Positions 9,301 to 16,999 of a stretch of DNA of 64,000 nucleotides are shown here, one piece after another. A program made the position numbers and the translations under genes. Below the pieces are notes generated by a model, which was given only the letters and a program-made list of their open reading frames with translations, had not been told where the DNA came from and searched no databases. Source of the stretch: an uncultured Clostridia bacterium. GTDB taxonomy: Bacteria > Bacillota > Clostridia > TANB77 > CAG-508. The first letter of the stretch is position 1; each line of letters opens with the position of its first letter. The stretch spans positions 1-64,000 of the forward strand of contig CALYAG010000006.1 in assembly GCA_944393465.1 (NCBI GenBank), read 5' to 3'.

Positions 9301-11212
9301 GATTGCTTGGTGCTAAATTATTAAGGGTTAAGTCTAATACTAATCTAATAACCGTTCCTTTTGCTGTTGATTGTGAACTATATTGTGTTTCTGTACCATT
9401 TAATTTTAGACTTATTGTTCTTCCATTTACATTTAATGCTTCACTTGTTAATTCATCTTCATATAATAATGTAGCATCTTTTGCTTCAATGCTTGTAACT
9501 TCTTCTGGGAATGTAATGTTAAGTTCTGGATTTGCAAATAAGTTATCTGTTACATCATTTCTTTCAAGTTCAATGTTCATTACTACATTTTCATTTTTAA
9601 CTACTGTAGATAAATTTGTATTGCTTAATTGTACGTTTACTTTTGATGTTGGTTCTTCTAATGCTATTTCTCCAACTGACTCAGCGTTTACTTGTACTTT
9701 TGTAGTTAAAGTTTTAAAGCTTGCTATTTGAGCTTTAGAATATTCTAAGTTGCCTTTGATTGCTTTTGTTATATTTAAGTTTATTTCACCTTCTGTTTGA
9801 GGTTTGCTTGTAACAAAAGATATATTTGAGTCATTTATTTCAAGTTCTACTGTATCTTTGCTTAAAGTTCCTATAACTGTTCCGTCTGATTTAAGTACAT
9901 CTATTTTTCCATCTTCTCCAAGAACTTTTGTAAGTTCATCTGTAGAAATGCTTACCTTTTTATCATAGATGAAATTACTTGCATTTTTGTCTTCTAAAAA
10001 GTCTCCATTTTCTTTTATTGTAATTTCATTTAATGCTTCTGCCAAGCCTACGTTTAATCTATATTTTTCGCTGAACTCTGTTTCTACTTGGCCTTCTTGT
10101 TTGTCTTTGTTTGAATACATATAGCCCTTATTTATGCTTGAATTTTGTGGTACTACTTCTACTGTTGCTATATCTCCTATTTTTGCATCTAGGCTATAGT
10201 CCTGAACTTCCATACTTGCTGTAACGGCTTTTCCATTTAATAAAGTTGTATTTGAAGTTGTTTCTGTATGTATATCTATTGGTTGTTCATTAGTATTAGT
10301 TTCATATATGTATGTAATAACAAATTTATCTTGAGTTCCTTTGCTCCATGCAACCATTCCATTTTCATCTGCTGTATTTGCAACATTTATTGTAAGAGTT
10401 CCTGCTTCGCTGTCATATGAATAATTATCTGTAGTAAAGTTTACACCATCTGCCTCACCATTTGTAGCGGCTGTATCTATTGCGGTTACTATAACTTCTG
10501 AAGGTTTTAAGTTATTAATTGTTGGAACATTAATTAGTATTTGTTTTGAGCTTACAGGTAATTTTGAATCTTTTAAGCCATCACTTAATAAGAAGCTTAA
10601 CATTGTTTTGCCATCATAGTTTAAATATCTAATTACGTCTTGGTTTAATTCATCAGATAAGTTTTCATCACTTGTATTCCAATTTAAATGAACTACCATG
10701 TCTTTTTCAATTTCGCGTTCTTTGTTATCTTCATTTATGTATGTAGCTTTAAACTTAACTGTGCTATCTTTACCTAACTCATCTACTGAAACTTTGTCTT
10801 CTTTATTTGATATAATTGGTATAGCTAATTCAATTGTTTCGCTTGTGTTTATTTGATTTAGCTCTAAAGAATTTTCAGTTATGTTTTTTATTCTGTTATC
10901 TTGAACTTTCTCGTAATCAAATTTGTAGTTGTTATTTTCTAGGTTTATTGAAATGTCTTTTATGTATCCTGTATTTTTCACGCCAATATTAAGATACAAG
11001 TTTGTATCAGTAGAGTCTATATCTGCTGTGTACTCGTATCCTTCATGTGAACTTTCATTTCCTAGTTTTACATCAAAAGTAATGTTTTCTTCTGATGTCT
11101 CATTGTTTTGTTCAATAATATTTACTGCATATACTCCAGTAGTTGCGCAATTAAAACCTACTAAAATTGCAACTAGCATAGCAGCTATTACTTTGCTTAT
11201 TACTTTTTGCAT
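6359..11212 (-). CDS. Large secreted surface protein with DUF11/SdrD-B-like repeats, membrane-anchored
   Basis: This 1617-residue extracellular protein has a signal peptide (residues 1-29, MQKVISKVIAAMLVAI onward, cut after VYA). It carries many beta-sandwich modules: an N-terminal region of uncertain fold to about 850, then DUF11-like repeats near 870, 1010 and 1137, an SdrD-B module at about 1283-1365 (GTAWNDTNKNGIKDTDE), and another DUF11-like module at about 1420-1510. It ends in a hydrophobic helix and KKYIIKRI. No LPxTG precedes that helix (the sequence is MSTGREVASF), so it is probably held by the membrane segment rather than by sortase. It is first in the operon. Its TAG stop (6359-6361) overlaps the AGGAGG of the next gene, so the two are translationally coupled and probably work together at the cell surface. 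Confidence 0.85.
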   Translation of the reverse strand: MQKVISKVIAAMLVAILVGFNCATTGVYAVNIIEQNNETSEENITFDVKLGNESSHEGYEYTADIDSTDTNLYLNIGVKNTGYIKDISINLENNNYKFDYEKVQDNRIKNITENSLELNQINTSETIELAIPIISNKEDKVSVDELGKDSTVKFKATYINEDNKEREIEKDMVVHLNWNTSDENLSDELNQDVIRYLNYDGKTMLSFLLSDGLKDSKLPVSSKQILINVPTINNLKPSEVIVTAIDTAATNGEADGVNFTTDNYSYDSEAGTLTINVANTADENGMVAWSKGTQDKFVITYIYETNTNEQPIDIHTETTSNTTLLNGKAVTASMEVQDYSLDAKIGDIATVEVVPQNSSINKGYMYSNKDKQEGQVETEFSEKYRLNVGLAEALNEITIKENGDFLEDKNASNFIYDKKVSISTDELTKVLGEDGKIDVLKSDGTVIGTLSKDTVELEINDSNISFVTSKPQTEGEINLNITKAIKGNLEYSKAQIASFKTLTTKVQVNAESVGEIALEEPTSKVNVQLSNTNLSTVVKNENVVMNIELERNDVTDNLFANPELNITFPEEVTSIEAKDATLLYEDELTSEALNVNGRTISLKLNGTETQYSSQSTAKGTVIRLVLDLTLNNLAPSNQTNILLSYTNDNDDIIRNASGVNTLSNNPNANTVEVPVNVVAPTGFVTTQTISGYNGDESVTAQEEEKVGNLQVLSDAKTATISGTVVNNLGAVAEGLKVLGRIPFKGNKQADGSQDLGSTFDTTMSGAVTVDGIDSTVYYSTNGEATNDLDDNNNAWTTEFTQNAKSYMIVANGSVDNATTFNFSYGINIPANVDYANVAKASYGVYYNNNAEEGATQNVVLASPVGIKTAEKAELSVNITAQNKFTGANVPTDGTIKEGDYLTYNINVTNTSNEVAENAKVSVELPEGFGRLVVTDLDIPDWPLQYETVYTSPYEVELGTINAGETKNVSLDLIAGNIIGSDDVSRTVRATATADKMDGQAVGVFTSNLEKGFVTGLVTVTYENRNVDPNTNLEYTIRVQNVNGEDKTNVVAKMTLPEGLEYVSSGNSNGEYKGNYNESTREVTFNIGTLSARNSIYLNVTAKTIESSNNNLQTRASISCDGMNTAFYTNQVSVYYGKPQVEATLSSNISQGNLLDSDTIEYYIDVKNTGNMPAKVQISNTTPSGLLNSSYRVEVSNGERTEKNNFTSNYVSEIVNLEVGGTARLTIVAKPVAINNGTTKEVKVTPQVNILEQYSEAVLEQVSINSLTHTIQGTGGTNTPGVQGSYRIVGTAWNDTNKNGIKDTDEPRFSNIELVLYDTQGFVAKDSNGNELRVTTNEDGQYSFENLNSGNYQIVAHIDTINYMVTTYHVSGAVESQNSDFVDATLDGTPVAATDILNLSTYNLYNVDLGLQEREQFDLKLDKIVSKVTVTNTKLDPKTTEYNSNFAMVSLLNTYVEYSTVLIEYNITITNEGKVAGYAEEIVDYMPEGMAFSSDLNTNWYVGADGNLYTTSLANTLIQPGESKTLTLTLTRRMTGENTGTVVNTAEISKTYNEYGLEDGDSTPGNRQDGEDDISTATTLLAMSTGREVASFIGITLGVIAIIGLAVFLIKKYIIKRI

Positions 11213-11247
11213 AGTAACCCTCCTATTTTTTAAATTAACATAACTTA

Positions 11248-11276
11248 ATTATACCTTTTTTTTTTCGATTTTTCAA
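11248..11276 (-). promoter_or_regulatory. Sigma-A-type promoter of the surface-protein operon
   Basis: On the minus strand TTGAAA (11271-11276) and TATAAT (11248-11253) are separated by exactly 17 bases. This lies 36 bases upstream of the first surface-protein start, which also has an AGGAGGG ribosome binding site. Confidence 0.75.
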
Positions 11277-11534
11277 GGATTTTCGCACATTTTTTCTGTT
11301 ATTTTGTAGATTTTTTACGAATGCTTCATTTAGATTCTTTTTTGTTATTTTTTTGCTTTATAGGTCATGTTTTTTCTACTTTTCATGTGCTTTTTAATTA
11401 ATATAATTCTTACATATATTACCCTTTATTTTTGTAGTTTGCAATAGCAATCTTTCAATACAAAGCTAAAATTCATCTTTTGCCCATACGGAAGGTGTTT
11501 TTTTAAGTTTTTTTATTAAATTTTCTTTACAAAA

Positions 11535-11565
11535 TTGTAACAATTTACTTGCAGGCGCATATAAT
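11535..11565 (+). promoter_or_regulatory. Possible promoter for the Asn-rich gene pair
   Basis: TATAAT (11560-11565) is preceded by TTGTAA (11535-11540) with a long 19-base spacer, about 70 bases before the start at 11634. The rest of 11277-11534 is A/T-rich with no gene or clear structure that I can support. Confidence 0.4.
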
Positions 11566-11633
11566 ATTATAGTTAGATATTAAGTACGCGTAAGTGATTA
11601 TGATTGTAATATTTGTATTGTGGAGGCTTAAGT

Positions 11634-12125
11634 ATGAATGATAATGATATGGCTAATATGATAAAAAAGGCTCAAGAAATGATTAACAATAATCAGATTC
11701 CTGATGAACTAAAAAGTCTAATTTCTAATATGCAAAATAATACTAATAACTCAAATACCAACTTTCAAAGGAATAGGAATGTAGGTAATTCAAAGCAAAA
11801 TTATAATGGATATAATCAAGTCAATAATTCTAAGCAAAACAACAATTCTAGAAATAATTATGGCAATTCCAATAGTCATAATAATGATTCAAGCAATAAT
11901 AATTCTGGCTTTCCAGATATAGATATTGAAACTATGATGAAACTTCAAAATATAATGTCTAAAATGAAATCTTTAAACAATGATGATGATATGTCAAAAC
12001 TCTTAATGTCCTTAAAGCCTTATTTGCGTAATAAAAAAAAGGAAAAAGTTGATGAATATATTAAACTTATAAAAATGGGAAAAATGACGCAAGCCTTTGA
12101 CTTGTTTGGTGGTGATAAAAAGTGA
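11634..12125 (+). CDS. Asn-rich hypothetical protein
   Basis: I do not recognise this 163-residue protein. It has three parts: an N-terminal helix (MNDNDMANMIKKAQEMINN), a low-complexity Asn/Ser linker at about residues 40-92, and a charged C-terminal helical segment with LMSLKPYLRNKKKEKVDEYI, which resembles a small conserved Clostridia domain of unknown role. The start at 11634 is chosen because GGAGG lies eight bases before it; a TTG further upstream overlaps that site. There is no signal peptide. The stop overlaps the GTG of a 53-codon membrane peptide (12122-12283), so the two are probably co-translated and functionally linked. Confidence 0.7.
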   Translation: MNDNDMANMIKKAQEMINNNQIPDELKSLISNMQNNTNNSNTNFQRNRNVGNSKQNYNGYNQVNNSKQNNNSRNNYGNSNSHNNDSSNNNSGFPDIDIETMMKLQNIMSKMKSLNNDDDMSKLLMSLKPYLRNKKKEKVDEYIKLIKMGKMTQAFDLFGGDKK

Positions 12126-12283
12126 ATTTGTTTCCAGTAGACGAAAATGGGATGATTGATATTTTTGGCTTTAAATTGCATACAGATGACCTTTTAATAC
12201 TACTTATTTTATTTATATTATACAAAGAAGATGTAAAGGATAAGTTCCTTTACATCGCGTTAATATTATTATTGATAAATTAA
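12122..12283 (+). CDS. Small membrane protein translationally coupled to the Asn-rich protein
   Basis: A 53-codon frame starts at GTG and overlaps the previous stop codon as GTGA. It has a short hydrophilic head (NLFPVDENGMIDIFGFK), then a DDLLILLILFILYKE helix, a charged turn (DVKDKF) and a second hydrophobic helix ending at LLLIN. This looks like a helical hairpin membrane peptide. The DDLLI...LYKE...DKF pattern resembles short hypothetical proteins common in Clostridia. The overlap and the clean two-helix pattern support a real gene; its function is unknown. A palindromic repeat begins directly after the stop. Confidence 0.6.
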   Translation: MNLFPVDENGMIDIFGFKLHTDDLLILLILFILYKEDVKDKFLYIALILLLIN

Positions 12284-12463
12284 TTTTTTCAGTTGGGGAC
12301 GGTCCTAAATCGAAAATTTTAAAAATTAAAGCCCAAGCAATATGTCTATTTTTCATTCTCAAGCTGGAGCAAGCAGCGACCCGCGCCGAGAATGTGAAAA
12401 TAGATATATTGCCTAGGCGCATGCAACTTTTTTCATTTTAGGACCGTCCCCAACTGAAAAAAT
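12284..12463. repeat. Palindromic GGGACGGTCCT repeat with nested inner inverted repeat
   Basis: The outer arms are CAGTTGGGGACGGTCCTAAA (12290-12309) and its complement (12437-12456), each flanked by A/T runs. Inside is a second inverted repeat, CAATATGTCTATTTTT...CATTCTC (12338-12360) against 12388-12411, around a G+C-rich loop of about 27 bases. The whole 180-bp unit fills the gap between two convergent genes and abuts both stop codons. As RNA it would fold into one long hairpin on either strand, so it could end transcription in both directions. It is the longest and most elaborate copy of the family in the window. Confidence 0.85.
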
Positions 12464-13078
12464 TTATTCCATTTCAATTAATCCTTCATCATTTATGTAC
12501 GCATATGAATAGCTCTCTCTTTCTATATCTCTTCTTTCTCTTTCAAGTATTTTGCTAGCTATTCTTATTTGTGGTGATTCTATAATTGATGCTGCGATTA
12601 TTGCTTCTTCGTTGCCTTTTGCCCCTGCATGTGCCATTCCCCTAAGGTTTCCAACTACTGCTATATTATCTTCTGCTATTACCTCTGCGCCATCATTTAC
12701 ATCGCCAATTATAACTATACTACCTTCAAATTCAAGTTTTTGGCCTGACCTAATAGATCCTTTATAAAATTTAGTTTCAGATATTTTTATATCTTTTTTA
12801 AAAGTCCTTTTTATTCCGTGAAGTCCCAATGTTCTCGGGCTATCAAAATCTACCTTAACTTTTATTACACTTTGTATCATTTTTTGAATGCTGTCTATTT
12901 CAAAACGTTTTAAAATTTTTCCTGTAACCAATATCGGAGTCTTTTCATCTTGGTAAAACTCTTTTAGGTCAGGTAGCTTATCTCTTAATTCAGTTAGAAT
13001 TTCATTAGTTGTGGCATCATCTTTTATTTTAAGTACAATGCTATCTTTTTTAAAATAAATATTTATGCATCTAGACAT
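12464..13078 (-). CDS. minC: Septum site-determining protein MinC
   Basis: This inhibitor of FtsZ assembly acts with MinD at the membrane to block division near the poles. Its 204 residues show the usual two parts: an N-terminal domain to about residue 95 and the C-terminal beta-helix with GSIVIIGDVNDGAEVIAEDN and GNLRGMAHAGAKGNEEAIIAA. It is the last gene of the mreBCD-mrdA-minC series, 145 bases after mrdA. minD normally follows minC in clostridia; here a palindromic repeat and oppositely oriented genes follow, so minD must lie elsewhere or be absent. Confidence 0.92.
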   Translation of the reverse strand: MSRCINIYFKKDSIVLKIKDDATTNEILTELRDKLPDLKEFYQDEKTPILVTGKILKRFEIDSIQKMIQSVIKVKVDFDSPRTLGLHGIKRTFKKDIKISETKFYKGSIRSGQKLEFEGSIVIIGDVNDGAEVIAEDNIAVVGNLRGMAHAGAKGNEEAIIAASIIESPQIRIASKILERERRDIERESYSYAYINDEGLIEME

Positions 13079-13223
13079 CTCTTAATTACTCCTAATAATT
13101 TGATTTTCCAAACCTCCTTTTGTCTTTTGTAAATTTCAAAGGTATTATAACATTCATCTAATTAATGTACAACCATAAAATCACAATATATGTTCTTTAA
13201 CATTTGCAAATATTGTAACACAT

Positions 13224-15293
13224 TTATCTAACTGTTTGCATATCAGAATTTGCTGTCATATCTTCTGTAACAGTTGCTGAATTCATTCCAAAGTATTGTG
13301 CGAAAATATCTCTAGCAGTTACTGCTGTAGATGCTCCGTGTTGACCGTCTTTTATATATACAGCTACTGCAATTTCTGGGTCATCATATGGTGCAAAACC
13401 TACGAACCATGCGTTAGCATTTCCATTTGTGTCTGTTGTTGCTGAACCTGTTTTACCGCCAACTTCTATATTAAAATCTGCAAAATAACGGTAAGCTGTT
13501 CCTGAACCATCACTTGTAACGCCTCTCATACCTTCTTTTACAGCTTGTAAGTTTTCATCACTTATGCTAAGGTCTGAGCCACTATTTCCACTTATTCCTA
13601 GTTTTTCATTTACATAGTTTTCTATTTCTTCTTTTGGAACTTCTGTTCCATCTGAATTTGTTACTGATTTTATAATTGTAACATCTAAGTTATGACCACC
13701 ATTTGCTACCATTGCAACATATTTTGCCATTTGAAGAGGAGTAAATGAATTGTTTAATTGACCTATTGCTGCTTGAATAGTGTATCCATCTACCCATGGA
13801 TTCATTGTGTCTCTTGAAGCTAAAACTCCCGCTTCTTCGCCTGGTAGCTCAACTCCTGTTTTTTGTCCAAGTCCAAATGCTGATGCTACTTGTACTAATC
13901 TATCTATACCTGTTCTTCTACCTGTTTCATAAAAGAAATAGTTACAAGAAACCTCTATTGCTTTAGTAACATTTAGCCAACCATGTCCTCCACTTTTCCA
14001 GCATCTTGGTTGATAATCTTTATAGAATCTATAAACTCCTGTGTCGTTTATTTTTGTATTTACGTCTATTGCCCCACTCTCTAGGCCAGCTATAGCTGTA
14101 ACCATTTTAAATGTTGATCCTGGTGGAGATATTGAACTAATTGCTTTGTTCATAAGTGGGTGGTCTTCTGCATTTAAGTAATTATTCCAATTTTCAGTAC
14201 TTATACCATTTATAAATAAAGAAGGGTCATAGTTTGGATAACTTGCCATTGCTAAAATTTCACCTGTTTTTACATTTAGTACTACTGCAGCACCTTCTTT
14301 AGCCATTTCAGCATCTTTTAGCTCTCCATTTTGCATCATTTGTATATTTTTTTGCAAGGCATCTTCTGTTATTTTTTGCAAGTCTGCATCTATTGTAAGC
14401 ATAACATCTGCTCCTGCTACTGCCTCTTCTGCAATATATTCGTCTGTAACAACACCATCTACAGACATATCTATTTGTTTTACACCATCTGTTCCTTTTA
14501 AATATTTTTCTAAAACCTGTTCTATTCCAGTTTTTCCTGTTATATCATTTTGATTATAATCATCTGGATTTGCTTTAAGCTCATCTTCACTAATTGGACC
14601 TACATAGCCTAAAATATGTGATGCAAGCAAACCATATGGATAAGATAGTGTTGGTTCAGATGTTGTACTTATTCCTGGGAAACTTGAGCCCATTTCGTTT
14701 AGTTTTGCTAAACTGCCATTACTTATATTTGATGCAAGTTCTACTGATTTTGTATTACTATATCCGTCTTTTTCTATTTCATATCTTAAAGTTATTATTT
14801 TTCTAGCATCTTGAACATTATCTGTGTTTACTTCATATTTTTCTTTAAAATAGTTAAAACAAGCCTCTGCATCATAGCTTGAGTCTAATTTATTTTGTTC
14901 TTTGAAGCTTTGGGCTGTTTCTTCATTTTTAAATGCATATGGTTCAACAGTAATAGGAAAATTATCTACATATGTATCTCCATTTTGCTCTAATGTTTGT
15001 GCCAATAATAAAAGTGCATTATTTAAAGTCTGATTATCTACTTTTGTCTTGTAGATTTCCACATTATATACCAATTTTGTGGATACAAGTTTTTCACCAC
15101 TGCTGTCTAAAATATTTCCTCTTGCTGCTTTTATTGTTGTTTCTCTTGTAAGCCTTGTATTTGACTCTTCTCTGTATTCTTGTCCATGTACTATTTGCAA
15201 ATTAAAAAGTTGAAGTAAAAGTATTATTCCAATTATGTATACAATGGCTATGGCAATATTGTATCTTAATTTGTTTTCTTTTCTACTTTCCAC
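13224..15293 (-). CDS. mrdA: Penicillin-binding protein 2, elongasome transpeptidase
   Basis: This class B penicillin-binding protein cross-links peptidoglycan during elongation together with RodA and MreBCD. It has 689 residues: a membrane anchor at about 12-32, a dimerisation domain starting near RETTIKAARGNILDSSGE, and a transpeptidase domain with the catalytic SxxK as STFK (about residue 394), SCN (about 448) and KTG (about 613). The start is GTG, chosen for TTGGAGGAATA before it. It follows mreD at 114 bases and precedes minC, the standard clostridial order. Confidence 0.93.
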   Translation of the reverse strand: MESRKENKLRYNIAIAIVYIIGIILLLQLFNLQIVHGQEYREESNTRLTRETTIKAARGNILDSSGEKLVSTKLVYNVEIYKTKVDNQTLNNALLLLAQTLEQNGDTYVDNFPITVEPYAFKNEETAQSFKEQNKLDSSYDAEACFNYFKEKYEVNTDNVQDARKIITLRYEIEKDGYSNTKSVELASNISNGSLAKLNEMGSSFPGISTTSEPTLSYPYGLLASHILGYVGPISEDELKANPDDYNQNDITGKTGIEQVLEKYLKGTDGVKQIDMSVDGVVTDEYIAEEAVAGADVMLTIDADLQKITEDALQKNIQMMQNGELKDAEMAKEGAAVVLNVKTGEILAMASYPNYDPSLFINGISTENWNNYLNAEDHPLMNKAISSISPPGSTFKMVTAIAGLESGAIDVNTKINDTGVYRFYKDYQPRCWKSGGHGWLNVTKAIEVSCNYFFYETGRRTGIDRLVQVASAFGLGQKTGVELPGEEAGVLASRDTMNPWVDGYTIQAAIGQLNNSFTPLQMAKYVAMVANGGHNLDVTIIKSVTNSDGTEVPKEEIENYVNEKLGISGNSGSDLSISDENLQAVKEGMRGVTSDGSGTAYRYFADFNIEVGGKTGSATTDTNGNANAWFVGFAPYDDPEIAVAVYIKDGQHGASTAVTARDIFAQYFGMNSATVTEDMTANSDMQTVR

Positions 15294-15407
15294 TATTCCT
15301 CCAATCCCTTTTAAATTATTGAATTCTTTATTTTTGTTGCAATGCCTCCAAGTCGATTTCTTGCCCTTTAATTATTGAATTTACTCCATGTTAGTAAATT
15401 TTAAATA

Positions 15408-15941
15408 TTAAAAATATCTTGTTAAAATCTTTTTACCTTTGTATTGTTCTTCTAAGTAGTATCCCAATTTTTTCATTAATGGGTAAATTATTATTATAAG
15501 CATTGTGTTAAATAAAATTTCTACGAGCAAAGTAAGTGTAAATGTAAGTATTTCTGGTGTTACACCAGCTTGAAATATACTTATAGCATAAGTACATACT
15601 TCGTATACTAAAGTACTTATTGCTGACATAACAATAATTGTTACTCTACTATCTTTGGAAAAGTTTTTGTCCAAATATTCTCCAAGTAAGCCTATAATTG
15701 CTAGCAATACCGATGTTACACCTACAGTTTTGCCTAGATTTAGGTCTATAATTATACCAAATATTATGCCAAATATAGCTCCTGTTTTGTTACCTATAAA
15801 TAAGCCTATAAACAGCACCAAAACTACTATTAAATTTGGCATTATTCCTCCTATATTAAACCAAGAGAAAAAATTTAATTGCAAAAAATATATTATGAAA
15901 AATGCTAATAGTAAAATTAGAATTACTTTAAATTTTCTCAA
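15408..15941 (-). CDS. mreD: Rod shape-determining protein MreD
   Basis: This 177-residue integral membrane component of the elongasome has about five hydrophobic helices. The first is FKVILILLLAFFIIYFLQL; later ones include the glycine-rich IGLFIGNKTGAIFGIIFGII. Sequence similarity in MreD is always weak, so position between mreC and mrdA is the best evidence. The start appears to be TTG with AAAGGAG six bases upstream. Confidence 0.9.
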   Translation of the reverse strand: MRKFKVILILLLAFFIIYFLQLNFFSWFNIGGIMPNLIVVLVLFIGLFIGNKTGAIFGIIFGIIIDLNLGKTVGVTSVLLAIIGLLGEYLDKNFSKDSRVTIIVMSAISTLVYEVCTYAISIFQAGVTPEILTFTLTLLVEILFNTMLIIIIYPLMKKLGYYLEEQYKGKKILTRYF

Positions 15942-16035
15942 ATCTTTCTCCTTTAAACTACATTTATTAAGAATTCACATTTTAGTTTTTTAATCTTCTA
16001 TAAATGGCTTTTTAAAATTGATGTATGGCCTTACA

Positions 16036-16848
16036 TTAGTTTTGTGTTATGACTAAAACTGTTTCTAGTCTTGAAAAGTCTGTAGCCACTTCAATTTCTG
16101 CATATCTGTCTGCTTCATTTTTTGTATTTACTACACTTTTTACAGTACCTATTAAAATTCCTTTTGGATAGATGCCTCCAAGTCCTGATGTAACTACTTG
16201 GTCACCCTGAAGTATGGTACTATCTGCTGGTATATAGGTTGCTCTTACTGTTTCGGTATTATTAAGAGTGCCTTTTAAAATGACACTATCTTGTACATTT
16301 GATATGTTGGCACTTACATTACTTGCAGTATCTATTATGGTTTGAACTTTTGCTGTACTATTTGTTGCAGAAATTACATATCCTACTAAACCTGATTCTG
16401 AAATAACTGGCATATTTTCATTAATTCCATCATCTGTTCCTGCATTTATTACAACTATTTTTTCATAATTGCTAATACTTCTTTCTATAACATAGGCTGG
16501 CACTGTGGTATATTCTGAGTATTGGTCTTTTAAATTAACATATTCTTTTAATGTGTTATTTTCTGATTTTAGTATTTCAAGTTCTCTTAATTGTTCTTGA
16601 AGTTTGCTGTTTTCGTCTTTTAGACTTTGATTTTCTTGCTGTAAACTTGCAATGTCACTATTTTCTTGCTCATTGCCTGTTATTTTATTTTTTAAAAATA
16701 CTATTCCATTTTGTATGGGAACAAATATTGTTCCAGCTACATTTTCTATGAAAGACAAATTACCTGTGCTAACATTTGAAGCTATTACAACTGCTATTAA
16801 AACTATTAATGTTATAATAATTCCAACTAGACCAGCTTTACTTTTCAT
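16036..16848 (-). CDS. mreC: Rod shape-determining protein MreC
   Basis: This 270-residue bitopic protein links cytoplasmic MreB to the periplasm-facing synthesis enzymes. It has an N-terminal membrane helix (residues 5-24), a coiled coil at about 65-108 (ENSDIASLQQENQSLKDENS) and the C-terminal beta-barrel domain with NENMPVISESGLVGYVI and QVVTSGLGGIYPKGILIG. Both length and motif order fit the family. It lies between mreB and mreD. Confidence 0.94.
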   Translation of the reverse strand: MKSKAGLVGIIITLIVLIAVVIASNVSTGNLSFIENVAGTIFVPIQNGIVFLKNKITGNEQENSDIASLQQENQSLKDENSKLQEQLRELEILKSENNTLKEYVNLKDQYSEYTTVPAYVIERSISNYEKIVVINAGTDDGINENMPVISESGLVGYVISATNSTAKVQTIIDTASNVSANISNVQDSVILKGTLNNTETVRATYIPADSTILQGDQVVTSGLGGIYPKGILIGTVKSVVNTKNEADRYAEIEVATDFSRLETVLVITQN

Positions 16849-16999
16849 TAAATAATCATTCCTTACTGTTTATTTAGGTTTTTCAAAGTTCCTATAACTT
16901 TATATTTTCCCATTTTAGAGCATAACTTTCGCATTTTAGAAAATCTTTTTTTGTTTCAAATCATATTTTTGCATTTTTGAATATGTGCTTAATCTTTAT

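Noticed and set aside
8229..9731. Several plus-strand frames of 60-140 codons opposite the surface-protein genes
   Set aside because: They mirror the Thr/Ser/Asn-rich codons of the real genes on the other strand and show no ribosome sites or domains.
11213..11633. Riboswitch or cyclic-di-GMP aptamer in the long divergent leader
   Set aside because: I looked for conserved aptamer cores and found none; only promoter elements are supportable.
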